Notes: generated from the sequence alone by a model not told the origin. A stretch of DNA of 64,000 bases from Chryseobacterium scophthalmum (GCF_900143185.1 NZ_FSRQ01000001.1:930001-994000), one strand, 5' to 3'. Shown: positions 24,429 through 33,376, counted from the stretch's first letter. Numbers and translations are program-made.

Positions 24429-26258
24429 GTGATGAAAATATTTTTACAGTTAGCTTTATTTTTAGTAAGTACTACAATGTGCTCTCAACAAAATATTCCC
24501 AGTAAGCAAATCAATGAAAACCTCGACATCGGAGCATTTTCAGAACCTTCTGAAGATAGAAATGTATTAAAAGGAAATGTATTTTCTGTAAAAAGCTACA
24601 CATCCGACAGCAACCAAAAAAAATCAAAAGACGACAAAGTATTTGAAGGAAAAACTTTACACTTAACAAATCATACTATTTATAGAAAAGATGGCAGAAG
24701 AAGTTTTCGAAAAGAAATTTCAGGAAGCGGTGTCTCAACTTCAAAATATTTTTATAATGAATCTTCTGGGAATTTAGTCTTAAAAGAAAGCCAATACGAT
24801 AGAGAATACGGAAAATCACAATATTCAAGTTGGTATTTTTATGATAAAAATCAAATCATTTCTGAAGAAATCAATTTAGAAAAAAATGACACAAAAATAT
24901 CTTTAAGCAATTACACAAAATATAAAGTAGAAGATTCTGCGAGCCAGAAAAAAATAACGGTTTCTCAAATTGGTTCAGATAGTATTTCAGATCCTGATAA
25001 AACCTATATTTTCAATCAGAAAAATTTAATCAAAATCAGTCCGCTTTATCAGTCTAAAGTTCAGAAATTATCTTTATTGAATGGTATTTATAAGCTTGAT
25101 GAAATTGAAGATTACGTTGTAGAAGGCAGAAAAGTTTATTTTAAATATGATAAAAAAGGACACCTCATCTCAGAAATTTGGTACAATCAAAAAGGATTAG
25201 AAAACAAAACAGAATTCACTTATAATAATGATTATACAGAAACTATAGAATCTCGTTATCATCTTTTAGGAACGGAAATCGCATCAAAAAATTACAAAAA
25301 ATATGATCAATATGGTAATATTACTTTTGACCAGACCAAATATTACGATGGCTCGATTGGCAGTATCGAAGAATTTGAATATCAATACGATAAAGAAGGA
25401 AACTGGATTGTTAAAAAAAGATTGTACAGCGAAGCAAATAATGGAATTATTGGAAAGAAAAAACTGACTTCGATTGAAACTCGAGAAATTGAATATTACA
25501 CAAAAGACAGTCAACAAAAGGACGATGTACTTCCTAAAGTACCAGAAATCATTAATGAAATAAGAAAAAACATCCCAAAAATTGCCAAAGAAAATGACTT
25601 TTATTTGAATGAAAAAAAACGTGCTATTGAAGCTAATTCTTATGATGCAGAAATCACGGTAAAAGAATCTGATGATATTAAAAATTTCACTCCAAAATAT
25701 TGGGAACTAAAAGAAATTGCCTACGGAAATTTAGATGAAGATGAAAACGAAGAAGCTGTTGCAGTTTACGAAATGCCAAACACAGATCGTGAAGATGCTG
25801 AACAAATACTTGCTATTTATAAAAAACAAAATGAAAAGTGGAAAATCATTCATCAAACTTCTTCTCCTCTACTTTCTTCACAAAGTGGAGGAATGATGGG
25901 AAATCCTTTTAACGGAATTTCTATTGCCAAGAAAAGCATTGTCATCGATCATTTTGGAGGAAGCAGAGATAAATGGGAATATACACATCGCTATCGTTTT
26001 CAGAATGGTGATTGGTATCTCATTGGTGCATCGGCAAGTTTTGGGGCGCCGTGTGATTATTGGGTGAAATTCGATTACAACATCAGTACAGGCGATGCTA
26101 CTTATCAGAAAACTGTTGAAAATTGCGAAAATGGAGAAAAGAAAGTTTTACAATCACAAAAATTAAATAAAAAAATAGCACCTCCGAAAATGGATGCAGT
26201 AGTTCCCGGCAATTCTACTTTTAAATTCCCGAATGTGAAAAATGAAATTTATTATTAA
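24429..26258 (+). CDS. Exported protein of unknown function with Tyr-rich repeats and FG-GAP-like end
   Basis: The 609-residue product has a signal peptide (MMKIFLQLALFLVSTTMCSQ). From about residue 75 to 350 it is built of irregular strand-turn units rich in Tyr and Lys (for example WYFYDKNQIISEEI, YFKYDKKGHLISEIWYNQKG), similar to RHS/YwqK-type beta repeats. From about residue 420 the words AYGNLDEDENEEAVAVYEM and IIHQTSSPLL resemble an FG-GAP/VCBS-like segment. No T9SS domain is present, so it probably stays in the periplasm or outer membrane. It has its own promoter between the atp operon and ffh. I cannot assign a role. Confidence 0.75.
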   Translation: MMKIFLQLALFLVSTTMCSQQNIPSKQINENLDIGAFSEPSEDRNVLKGNVFSVKSYTSDSNQKKSKDDKVFEGKTLHLTNHTIYRKDGRRSFRKEISGSGVSTSKYFYNESSGNLVLKESQYDREYGKSQYSSWYFYDKNQIISEEINLEKNDTKISLSNYTKYKVEDSASQKKITVSQIGSDSISDPDKTYIFNQKNLIKISPLYQSKVQKLSLLNGIYKLDEIEDYVVEGRKVYFKYDKKGHLISEIWYNQKGLENKTEFTYNNDYTETIESRYHLLGTEIASKNYKKYDQYGNITFDQTKYYDGSIGSIEEFEYQYDKEGNWIVKKRLYSEANNGIIGKKKLTSIETREIEYYTKDSQQKDDVLPKVPEIINEIRKNIPKIAKENDFYLNEKKRAIEANSYDAEITVKESDDIKNFTPKYWELKEIAYGNLDEDENEEAVAVYEMPNTDREDAEQILAIYKKQNEKWKIIHQTSSPLLSSQSGGMMGNPFNGISIAKKSIVIDHFGGSRDKWEYTHRYRFQNGDWYLIGASASFGAPCDYWVKFDYNISTGDATYQKTVENCENGEKKVLQSQKLNKKIAPPKMDAVVPGNSTFKFPNVKNEIYY

Positions 26259-26271
26259 TTTCTTCAGTATC

Positions 26272-26298
26272 CTTGTTAAAGTTTTGAATCTTGACAAG
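26272..26298. repeat. Imperfect palindrome downstream of the 609-residue protein gene
   Basis: CTTGTTAAAG at the left and CTTGACAAG at the right of this 27-base segment can pair with one or two wobbles. It may end the upstream transcript, although no T tract follows, and it also resembles the heptamer-word repeats. Confidence 0.35.
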
Positions 26299-26371
26299 AG
26301 CTATTTCCCCATTCTTTCCTTCACTATTTTTTAAATATCAATCATATCAAGGTTTTTAGATATAAAATTGT

Positions 26372-26379
26372 TATTTTTG
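26372..26379 (+). promoter_or_regulatory. -7 box of ffh
   Basis: TATTTTTG matches TAnnTTTG and lies 23 bases before the ffh start codon. Confidence 0.5.
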
Positions 26380-26402
26380 CAAACCATTTAATTAATTAAA
26401 GT

Positions 26403-27764
26403 ATGTTTAATAGTTTACAGGATAAATTAGACAAAGCCCTTCATAATATTTCCGGACGTGGAAAAATCACCGAGATTAACGTTGCGGAGACCGTAAAAGA
26501 AATTCGTAGAGCGTTGGTAGATGCCGATGTTAACTATAAAGTTGCTAAAGATCTTACCAAAAGAGTTCAGGATAAAGCTTTAGGACAAAACGTTTTGACT
26601 TCGCTTACTCCGGGACAATTAATGACGAAAATTGTTCACGACGAGTTGGTAGACTTGATGGGAGGTTCTCAGGAAGGAATCAATCTTTCAGGGAAACCAT
26701 CTGTAATTTTAATTGCAGGTCTTCAAGGTTCGGGTAAAACTACTTTTTCCGGGAAGCTTGCTAATTATTTAAAAACTAAAAGAACCAAAAAGCCTTTATT
26801 GGTTGCGTGTGACGTTTACCGTCCTGCTGCAATTGATCAGTTGAAAGTTCTTGGTGGACAGATTGGTGTTCCTGTTTTCACAGAAGAAGGTTCTGTAGAT
26901 CCTGCAAGTATTGCTCAGAATGCGATTATTTTTGCTAAATCTAACGGTCATGATGTTGTAATCGTCGATACAGCAGGTCGTCTTGCAATTGATGAGCAGA
27001 TGATGAAGGAAATCAAAACTGTTCATTCTACGATTCAACCCAACGAAACACTTTTCGTAGTAGATTCAATGACAGGTCAGGATGCCGTGAATACTGCAAA
27101 AGCCTTCAACGATACTTTAAATTTTGACGGAGTTGTTTTAACGAAGTTAGACGGTGATACTCGTGGTGGAGCTGCTTTAACGATTCGTTCGGTAGTTGAA
27201 AAGCCAATCAAATTTATCTCTACAGGTGAGAAAATGGAAGCTTTAGATCTTTTCTACCCAGAAAGGATGGCCGACAGAATCTTAGGAATGGGAGACGTTG
27301 TTTCCTTAGTAGAAAGAGCTCAGGAGCAATTTGATGAAGAGGAAGCAAAAAAACTTCACAAAAAAATCGCCAAAAACGAATTTGGTTTTGATGATTTCCT
27401 AAAGCAAATCAATCAGATCAAAAAAATGGGTAATATGAAAGACTTGATGGGAATGATTCCGGGAGTTGGAAAAGCCATTAAAGACGTTGAAATCAGTGAT
27501 GATGCATTCAAACATATCGAAGCAATTATTCATTCTATGACTCCGGATGAAAGAAGAAGACCTTCTATTATCAATACTCAGAGAAAAAACAGAATTGCGA
27601 AAGGTGCAGGAAGAAAAATTGAAGACGTAAATGCTTTGATGAAACAGTTTGACCAAATGGGAAAAATGATGAAAATGATGCAGGGTCCACAAGGAAAACA
27701 AATGATGCAGATGATGAGCAAGATGCCAAATATGCCGGGAATGGGCGGAATGTTTGGAAAATAA
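26403..27764 (+). CDS. ffh: Signal recognition particle protein Ffh
   Basis: The 453-residue GTPase binds signal sequences and 4.5S RNA for cotranslational targeting. The N domain is residues 1-90, the G domain has GLQGSGKTT at 106-114 and DTAGR near 193, and the Met-rich M domain starts near 300 and ends in a low-complexity tail rich in Met, Gly and Pro (MMQMMSKMPNMPGMGGMFGK). The full length is normal. It is a single-gene unit closed by a strong terminator. No 4.5S RNA gene was found nearby. Confidence 0.97.
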   Translation: MFNSLQDKLDKALHNISGRGKITEINVAETVKEIRRALVDADVNYKVAKDLTKRVQDKALGQNVLTSLTPGQLMTKIVHDELVDLMGGSQEGINLSGKPSVILIAGLQGSGKTTFSGKLANYLKTKRTKKPLLVACDVYRPAAIDQLKVLGGQIGVPVFTEEGSVDPASIAQNAIIFAKSNGHDVVIVDTAGRLAIDEQMMKEIKTVHSTIQPNETLFVVDSMTGQDAVNTAKAFNDTLNFDGVVLTKLDGDTRGGAALTIRSVVEKPIKFISTGEKMEALDLFYPERMADRILGMGDVVSLVERAQEQFDEEEAKKLHKKIAKNEFGFDDFLKQINQIKKMGNMKDLMGMIPGVGKAIKDVEISDDAFKHIEAIIHSMTPDERRRPSIINTQRKNRIAKGAGRKIEDVNALMKQFDQMGKMMKMMQGPQGKQMMQMMSKMPNMPGMGGMFGK

Positions 27765-27789
27765 TCGACAGATCTTTTTAAAATATACA

Positions 27790-27815
27790 AACTCTCAGGA
27801 TTTTTTCTGAGAGTT
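27790..27815 (+). terminator. Terminator of ffh
   Basis: AACTCTCAG / CTGAGAGTT forms a 9-bp perfect stem over an 8-base loop, followed by a run of T residues. It lies 26 bases after the ffh stop codon. Confidence 0.9.
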
Positions 27816-27839
27816 TTTTTGTACCTGTTTTTATAAAAA

Positions 27840-27867
27840 AATCCGACTCAAATTTTTGAATCGGATT
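27840..27867 (-). terminator. Terminator of the first beta-barrel gene
   Basis: On the minus strand AATCCGATTCAAA pairs with TTTGAGTCGGATT with one U-G wobble that works only in that strand. It lies 25 bases after the stop codon at 27892, back to back with the ffh terminator. Confidence 0.8.
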
Positions 27868-27891
27868 ATATTAAATCAAATTGATAAATGA

Positions 27892-28527
27892 TTATTTATC
27901 AGATTTTTGAGGTTTAGATTTGATGAAATAAGAGAAACCGATGTTTGCTCCAAAAGTTTTAACATTAGTTTTAACTTCTGTACCAAAATAAGTTTCCTTG
28001 TTTGAAAACTGATCGTAAGAAACTCCTAAGTTAATACCTAAAGACTGAGTTGCCATATAAGTAATACCTCCTTTTACTTTCCATGCTAAACCATCAGTAG
28101 TCATTTCGTCTGAAGTTGTTACTCCCATAATGTCTACAGAAGCTTTGTTTTTTACTGACGCATAACCTACTCCTGCTCCCAAGAAAGGAACAAATTTAGA
28201 ATCGTTTGCAAAATAATACGTTGCGGTTGGCATTACAGCAAAATTTGTAGTAGTAGACTTTTCACCGTCATATTTTGTAGTCATCGTTGTGAAACCAAGA
28301 TCAATTCCTACAGCTAATTTATCGATAACAAAATAACCTACTGATGGTGTTATAGAAAACGTACTTACTTTAGGACCGTCTTCAGACTCTCCTTCAGCTT
28401 TGAAAGTAGTATTCACATTATTAAAACCCATCCCGGTATTTCCGCTGATCACCCAGTCACCTTTAGTCATTTGAGCATTAGATAACCCACAAAGTGCTAT
28501 TGCACCAACTAATAATAATTTTTTCAT
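27892..28527 (-). CDS. Outer-membrane beta-barrel protein
   Basis: The 211-residue protein has a signal peptide (MKKLLLVGAIALCGLSNAQ) and then alternating strands typical of an eight-stranded barrel (PSVGYFVIDKLAVGIDLGFT, FVPFLGAGVGYASVKN, SLGINLGVSYDQFSNK). The C-terminal part is NIGFSYFIKSKPQKSDK, with extra charged residues after the last strand. It is the most distant relative of the three tandem paralogues that follow upstream, but the same general fold and signal peptide family. Function is unknown; such barrels are porins, adhesins or structural proteins. Confidence 0.8.
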   Translation of the reverse strand: MKKLLLVGAIALCGLSNAQMTKGDWVISGNTGMGFNNVNTTFKAEGESEDGPKVSTFSITPSVGYFVIDKLAVGIDLGFTTMTTKYDGEKSTTTNFAVMPTATYYFANDSKFVPFLGAGVGYASVKNKASVDIMGVTTSDEMTTDGLAWKVKGGITYMATQSLGINLGVSYDQFSNKETYFGTEVKTNVKTFGANIGFSYFIKSKPQKSDK

Positions 28528-28609
28528 AGTTTATTGATATTTGAATCGGCGAAAATACTAAAAAAACCTTGAGAAAACATCAGTGTTTTTACTATTTTTT
28601 TACAGATAA

Positions 28610-29272
28610 TTACTTCGCAAAAACATACTTAATACCGATTCCTACAGAAGCCAGATTTACTCCGAAATTGTAAATATCTTTTGAATAATCTGTGTCATTT
28701 ACTTTATAATTACTGTATCCAAATTCGCCTAAAGTAGCTTCAATAGACCAGTTTTTATTTAGAAAATAATCTAATCCCGGTTTTATATTAACTCCAACAG
28801 TAGTAAATTTTGTTTTACCATTGCTGTTATTAACAGAATAATCACCAAAATCACCCACGAAACTAGAATGTGCTTCATACTCTTCTCTCCCAAATTCAAC
28901 AGGAATTTCAAGTTGTCCGAAGAAAAATAATTTTTCAGATAAAGTCCAGTATTTTCTTGCGAAAGGAGCAATTCTTAATGCAGACTGCTCATTGATATTG
29001 TTAAATCTAAAAACTCCAGCCATTCCATTGATGGTTTGATCTTTTGTAAACTTGGTATTTACATAGCCTATTCCGGCTCCGATTGCTAAATTGGGAGCAA
29101 CAAAAAATCCTGCAGTTGGCATGATAGTAACATTGGTCTTTTTACTATTTACATTATTATCTTTTTCGTGAGCATAAGAAACCTGACCTGAAAGATAAGC
29201 TGTTCCTTTAGCTATTTGTGCATTTGAAAATCCGAAAATAGCAATTGTAACTGCAAAAAATTTTTTTTTCAT
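28610..29272 (-). CDS. Outer-membrane beta-barrel protein, tandem paralogue 1
   Basis: The 220-residue product has a signal peptide ending SNAQ and the family landmarks MPTAGFFVAPNLAIGAGIGY, FARKYWTLSEKLFFFGQLEI, GLDYFLNKNWSIEATLGEFG and the terminal strand VGIGIKYVFAK. These recur at the same places in the next two genes. The gene starts 26 bases after the stop of paralogue 2, so the two share a transcript. The barrel probably sits in the outer membrane with variable surface loops, since the segments between landmarks differ most. No function is recognised. Confidence 0.8.
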   Translation of the reverse strand: MKKKFFAVTIAIFGFSNAQIAKGTAYLSGQVSYAHEKDNNVNSKKTNVTIMPTAGFFVAPNLAIGAGIGYVNTKFTKDQTINGMAGVFRFNNINEQSALRIAPFARKYWTLSEKLFFFGQLEIPVEFGREEYEAHSSFVGDFGDYSVNNSNGKTKFTTVGVNIKPGLDYFLNKNWSIEATLGEFGYSNYKVNDTDYSKDIYNFGVNLASVGIGIKYVFAK

Positions 29273-29298
29273 TTTATTCTTTTAAATTTTATTAATAA

Positions 29299-29973
29299 TT
29301 ATTTAGCGAAAACATACTTTACTCCTAATGTTACAGAAGAAAGTTTAGCTCCTAAATCAGTTTTATTAATGTTTTGGGCACCTTCCAGATCAAGCTTATA
29401 AGAATTAAATCCAAATTCACCGATGGTAGCTTCTACTGTCCAATTTTTTGTAATAAAATAATCCAAACCAGGTTTTATGTTAACTCCTACCGAAGTATAA
29501 TTGGCATTGTAAGTATTTGTATTTCCTACATAGTAATTTCCTATGATAGGATTGAAAGGTTGTGACTGATATTCGTACAATTCAGTTTTACCAAATTCTA
29601 AAGGAACTTCCAGCTGTCCAAAAAAGTAAAGCTTATCGCTTAAAGCCCAGTATTTTCTGGCAAAAGGACTAACTGCAAAAGCAGATTCTTTGGTATATTT
29701 CGAATAAATATATGAAGTACCTCCTTCAAAAAGTATATAGTTTTGAGAAGTCTTATTCTTTGTATATCCAATGCCTAATCCTACAGCAAAATTTTGAGAA
29801 ACAAAAAATCCTGCGGTTGGCAATATTTTCAGGTTTTCTACATAATTGTTTGAGCTTTCTTTTCCTTCTTTATAATAGCCCGCTTGCCCGGAAAGATAAA
29901 CTGTTCCTTTAGCTATTTGTGCAGAAGCTAATCCGCCTACCAATACTGCAATAGTAAGTAATATTTTATTCAT
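29299..29973 (-). CDS. Outer-membrane beta-barrel protein, tandem paralogue 2
   Basis: The 224-residue product shares the landmark strands of its neighbours: LPTAGFFVSQNFAVGLGIGY, FARKYWALSDKLYFFGQLEV, GLDYFITKNWTVEATIGEFG and VTLGVKYVFAK. The loops, rich in Tyr, Asn and Ser, differ. It is cotranscribed with paralogue 1 downstream and separated from paralogue 3 by a terminator at 30008-30034. It arose from the neighbours by tandem duplication, judged from the shared order of motifs. Confidence 0.8.
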   Translation of the reverse strand: MNKILLTIAVLVGGLASAQIAKGTVYLSGQAGYYKEGKESSNNYVENLKILPTAGFFVSQNFAVGLGIGYTKNKTSQNYILFEGGTSYIYSKYTKESAFAVSPFARKYWALSDKLYFFGQLEVPLEFGKTELYEYQSQPFNPIIGNYYVGNTNTYNANYTSVGVNIKPGLDYFITKNWTVEATIGEFGFNSYKLDLEGAQNINKTDLGAKLSSVTLGVKYVFAK

Positions 29974-30007
29974 TATTGTTTGATATATTTAGTTTTGAAA
30001 TGTAAAA

Positions 30008-30034
30008 AAATCCTGAGAAAAAATCTCAGGATTT
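30008..30034 (-). terminator. Terminator of paralogue 3
   Basis: AAATCCTGAGA / TCTCAGGATTT forms a perfect 11-bp stem with a 5-base loop. It lies 22 bases after the stop codon at 30056. Confidence 0.85.
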
Positions 30035-30055
30035 ATATTAATTAATGTTTACTAA

Positions 30056-30712
30056 TTATTTAGCAAATACATATTTAACACCGATACCTACATTAGCAAG
30101 GTTTAAACCGAAGCTGTAGTTGTTTACTGCATCACCATTTTTTGGTTTGAAGTTATTGTAACCGAATTCACCGATTGTAGCTTCAATAGTCCAGTTTTTG
30201 TTTAAGAAATAATCTAAACCTGGCTTAACTGTAACACCTACTTGAGTGTATTTAGCTTCTGTTGAAACAGATGAAGAAGATGTAGTATTTCCAACTGTAG
30301 TTACAGAAGAATCTACAGTTTCAGTTTTTCCAAACTGCATTGGCACTGCTAATTGACCGAAGAAATATAATTTGTCAGACAAAGTCCAATATTTTCTAGC
30401 GAAAGGAGCAATTACAAAAGCAGGATTCTTAACTTCTGCAGTGTTTACTGTTGTAGACACAGGTGTTGTTGTAGTAGAGATTACAGTGCTTTTTTGAGTT
30501 TGGTAACCAACTCCTACACCTACTGCAAAGTTTGGTGCAACAAAATATCCTACAGTAGGAAGAACGTTGAAGTTTTCTACTTTAGAGTTTCCGTTGTTAG
30601 ATTCTTCTTGAGAATAACCAACAGATCCAGATAAATAAACAGTTCCTTTAGCAATCTGAGCGTTTGATAACCCGAAAAGTGCAACAGCACTTGCAATTAA
30701 TAATTTTTTCAT
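30056..30712 (-). CDS. Outer-membrane beta-barrel protein, tandem paralogue 3
   Basis: The 218-residue product has a signal peptide (LLIASAVALFGLSNAQ) and the shared landmarks LPTVGYFVAPNFAVGVGVGY, FARKYWTLSDKLYFFGQLAV, GLDYFLNKNWTIEATIGEFG and VGIGVKYVFAK. Its loops are rich in Thr, Ser and Val (STTTTPVSTTVNTAEV). It has its own TAnnTTTG promoter and a terminator, so it is expressed apart from paralogues 1 and 2. Confidence 0.82.
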   Translation of the reverse strand: MKKLLIASAVALFGLSNAQIAKGTVYLSGSVGYSQEESNNGNSKVENFNVLPTVGYFVAPNFAVGVGVGYQTQKSTVISTTTTPVSTTVNTAEVKNPAFVIAPFARKYWTLSDKLYFFGQLAVPMQFGKTETVDSSVTTVGNTTSSSSVSTEAKYTQVGVTVKPGLDYFLNKNWTIEATIGEFGYNNFKPKNGDAVNNYSFGLNLANVGIGVKYVFAK

Positions 30713-30740
30713 TTTGAATAATTTTATACTTTCTTGACTG

Positions 30741-30748
30741 CAAATTTA
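30741..30748 (-). promoter_or_regulatory. -7 box of paralogue 3
   Basis: The minus strand reads TAAATTTG, a perfect TAnnTTTG match, 29 bases before the start codon at 30712. Confidence 0.55.
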
Positions 30749-30875
30749 TACCGACCTCAGTAAATATTAAAATTTGTTAATGTGATTAATATCACGCATA
30801 AATATTAGGTTTTATCATGTAGAAATTACATCTAAGAGATAGAAATGTTTTTATTTTCAAAAATTAACATAAAAA

Positions 30876-30899
30876 AACTCTGATTTTTCAATCAGAGTT
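30876..30899 (-). terminator. Terminator of the 169-residue barrel gene
   Basis: AACTCTGATT / AATCAGAGTT forms a perfect 10-bp stem over a 4-base loop, with a seven-A run that gives the U tract on the minus strand. It lies 20 bases after the stop codon at 30920. Confidence 0.88.
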
Positions 30900-30919
30900 C
30901 AATATCATTGCTTAAGAAT

Positions 30920-31429
30920 TTATTTCAAAAAGAAATTAACTCCTAAATTGATTGCACCAAAATTAGAATCAATTCTTCTGTCTCTATCTCTGTCCCAATC
31001 TCCTCTTTCGCTTCCAATGTTTTGATATCCTAAATACAGTTCTGCTTTAGGTAATTGAAATCCTACTTTCGGATATACATACAAACCACTATCAATACCA
31101 TCTTTAGTAGAAATTGCACCTCCTAAGTCAAGACCTACAAAAAGAGGCAGCCCATTAAATTTATATTTTCCTGAAGCTGCTAAAGGAATAAATCCGAAAT
31201 CTTCCCAACGATCTTTACCAAAGAAATGTGAATATCCTGTCGCAATCCCGACATCTAAACCTTTTGTAACGTTCCACATATATGCAGCATCAACGCCTAA
31301 TGTAACTGAAGCAAAATCTGCTGCATCACCAACAGGTGCACCAACATGAGCTCCCAGTTTAAAACCCTCCTGAGCTTGTAAAGCCCCTCCAAACAATGCA
31401 AATGCACCTAGTAATAGTAATTTTTTCAT
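30920..31429 (-). CDS. Small outer-membrane beta-barrel protein
   Basis: The 169-residue product starts with a signal peptide (MKKLLLLGAFALFGGALQAQ) followed by strands such as LDVGIATGYSHFFGKD and LPLFVGLDLGGAIST. A loop rich in Asp and Arg (SERGDWDRDRDRRIDS near 145-160) is unusual. The terminal strand is AINLGVNFFLK. It belongs to a different barrel subfamily from its three downstream neighbours. It has its own promoter and terminator. Function unknown. Confidence 0.78.
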   Translation of the reverse strand: MKKLLLLGAFALFGGALQAQEGFKLGAHVGAPVGDAADFASVTLGVDAAYMWNVTKGLDVGIATGYSHFFGKDRWEDFGFIPLAASGKYKFNGLPLFVGLDLGGAISTKDGIDSGLYVYPKVGFQLPKAELYLGYQNIGSERGDWDRDRDRRIDSNFGAINLGVNFFLK

Positions 31430-31471
31430 TTTAAAAATTTAAATGTTTATTAACTCAATGATGCTTTACAG

Positions 31472-31479
31472 CAAACATA
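31472..31479 (-). promoter_or_regulatory. -7 box of the 169-residue barrel gene
   Basis: The minus strand reads TATGTTTG, a TAnnTTTG match, 43 bases before the start codon at 31429. Confidence 0.5.
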
Positions 31480-31505
31480 ATGCCGCAGGATTTTATTTAA
31501 ATAAA

Positions 31506-31533
31506 AAAGCAAGACAAATAATTGCCTTGCTTT
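31506..31533 (-). terminator. Terminator of the 221-residue barrel gene
   Basis: On the minus strand AAAGCAAGGCAA pairs with TTGTCTTGCTTT with one G-U wobble, followed by T residues. It lies 24 bases after the stop codon at 31557. Confidence 0.85.
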
Positions 31534-31556
31534 ATAATAGATTCGTAAGTATTTTT

Positions 31557-32222
31557 TTAGTTTCCTCCGAATTTGAAGCCTACCCCGATTTGTGCGAAAC
31601 TATTGGTAACTTTCCCTCCACTTCCGTCATTAGAAAGATTAGATACTCCTAAACTGTATCTTGCATCAAAGAAAAGTCCGTTTTCCAACATGTATTCAAC
31701 ACCTACAAACGGAGCAATATTGAGTGTTTTGAGGTCTTTTTTAATATCCATTTCACCTGAACCCTCTTCTTGTACGTCTATACTAATAAAATCAGAACCA
31801 ATTACCGTTTTTTGCTTCGCTGTAAGGATAACTCCAAAGTTAGCGCCTGCAGCAACTGAAAAGCTTTCTGTAATAAAATATTTCGCTGAAACTGGTACCA
31901 AAAGAGTTCCCAAATTAACCTTAGTTTGTTCACCCACAAAAACAACTCCTGCATTTATTCCGTCAATTTTCTCTTTCCCTCCAAGTGGTGAGTATAAAAC
32001 TTCCGCCTGGAAACCAAAATTATCATTGATTTTGTATTCTGCCATACCTCCTATATAGAAAGTATATTTAGGATCCATATTTCTTTTACCAAGATCGTCT
32101 TGTTTTTCATCAATTTTAAGCGTTGACATTGCGAAACCTGCTTTAGGCCCAAATCGAAATTCTTGTGCTTTAACAGTAATTCCCATTACAGCAACAGAAG
32201 CAATAAGTAATAATTTTTTCAT
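31557..32222 (-). CDS. PorT-like outer-membrane beta-barrel protein
   Basis: The 221-residue product has a signal peptide (KLLLIASVAVMGITVKAQ) followed by EFRFGPKAGFAMSTLKI, the pattern of the outer-membrane protein beta-barrel family that includes PorT. It then has YFITESFSVAAGANFGVILT and ends QIGVGFKFGGN. It is a generic barrel of this group; a specific T9SS role cannot be claimed. It has a promoter at 32254 and its own terminator, and is the first of six barrel genes in a row. Confidence 0.8.
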   Translation of the reverse strand: MKKLLLIASVAVMGITVKAQEFRFGPKAGFAMSTLKIDEKQDDLGKRNMDPKYTFYIGGMAEYKINDNFGFQAEVLYSPLGGKEKIDGINAGVVFVGEQTKVNLGTLLVPVSAKYFITESFSVAAGANFGVILTAKQKTVIGSDFISIDVQEEGSGEMDIKKDLKTLNIAPFVGVEYMLENGLFFDARYSLGVSNLSNDGSGGKVTNSFAQIGVGFKFGGN

Positions 32223-32253
32223 AGTTTGAATTTTTTAACAAATTTTAAGATTC

Positions 32254-32261
32254 CAAATATA
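32254..32261 (-). promoter_or_regulatory. -7 box of the 221-residue barrel gene
   Basis: The minus strand reads TATATTTG, a perfect TAnnTTTG match, 32 bases before the start codon at 32222. Confidence 0.55.
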
Positions 32262-32321
32262 TCACTTTTACTGGAATCACAAAATACTTTTAAACATTTC
32301 TGAAAAAATATAAAAACTAGG

Positions 32322-33278
32322 CTATTCCCGTGTTCTCTTATCTTCTTCGTTATAAGCCAATATGATTTTTTTCACCACAGGATGGCGTACTACATCTTCT
32401 TCTGTTAAATACACAAAACCAATTTCTTTCACATCTTTCAAAATTCGCATCGCTTCTTTCAAACCAGAATGCTGTTTAGGTGGTAAATCGATTTGAGTAG
32501 GATCTCCGGTAATAATAAATTTAGCATTCATCCCCATTCTCGTTAAAAACATTTTCATTTGGGCATGCGTTGTATTTTGAGCTTCATCCAAAATTACGAA
32601 AGCATCATCTAAAGTTCGTCCTCTCATAAAAGCCAAAGGTGCTACTTCTATTACTTTTTTCTCCATAAAACCTTCCAGTTTTTCATGAGGAATCATGTCG
32701 CGAAGTGCATCATACAAAGGTTGTAAGTAAGGATCAAGCTTTTCCTTCAAATCTCCTGGCAAGAAACCAAGGCTTTCTCCAGCTTCTACAGCAGGTCTTG
32801 TCAAGACAATTCTTTTAACCTCTTTATCTCTTAAAGCTCGCGCCGCCAAAGCAACGCTGGTATAAGTTTTCCCTGTTCCAGCCGGACCAATTGCAAAAAC
32901 CATGTCTTTTTTCTCGGTTTCTTTTACGAGTTTTTTAAGATTGGTTGTCTTAGCTTTAATAATTTTCCCGTTGACACCTTTTACAATTATGTCCTGGTCA
33001 AAAACCAAATGTTTCTCATTCTCATCCTTAAGATTGAGGAAGTTTTCGATATCTTTTAATCCGATAGAATTATTTTTGGAAATAAACGACACAATGTCGT
33101 CGAGCTTTTGTTTAAATATATCTAAAGCTTCCTGATTTCCCATCGCAAAGATAAAATGATCACGACCCGTGATTTTAAGTGTCGGAAAGCTTGATTTTAT
33201 TAAATTGAAATATTGGTTATTAACTCCATAGAAGTTTTTTGAATCAATACCTTCTAAATCATACGTTAATTCAAACAT
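32322..33278 (-). CDS. PhoH family ATPase
   Basis: The 318-residue protein has the P-loop GPAGTGKT at residues 131-138 and a Walker B motif in VILDEAQNTTHAQMKMFLTR near 228-247. The N-terminal KH-like part covers about residues 1-110. Members of the family are ATP-binding proteins with proposed RNA-related roles (the PhoH-like, YbeZ group, often next to ybeY). No ybeY is adjacent here. The gene is divergent from the SAM hydroxide adenosyltransferase gene with a 126-base shared upstream region. Confidence 0.92.
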   Translation of the reverse strand: MFELTYDLEGIDSKNFYGVNNQYFNLIKSSFPTLKITGRDHFIFAMGNQEALDIFKQKLDDIVSFISKNNSIGLKDIENFLNLKDENEKHLVFDQDIIVKGVNGKIIKAKTTNLKKLVKETEKKDMVFAIGPAGTGKTYTSVALAARALRDKEVKRIVLTRPAVEAGESLGFLPGDLKEKLDPYLQPLYDALRDMIPHEKLEGFMEKKVIEVAPLAFMRGRTLDDAFVILDEAQNTTHAQMKMFLTRMGMNAKFIITGDPTQIDLPPKQHSGLKEAMRILKDVKEIGFVYLTEEDVVRHPVVKKIILAYNEEDKRTRE

Positions 33279-33376
33279 GCAAATATTTTTAGATTAGAAT
33301 TTAAATTTAAATGTTTTTTTTCAATTTTAAATTAAATTCTTATCCACAATAGCCGTTTCTTTCTTTTTATTTTAGA

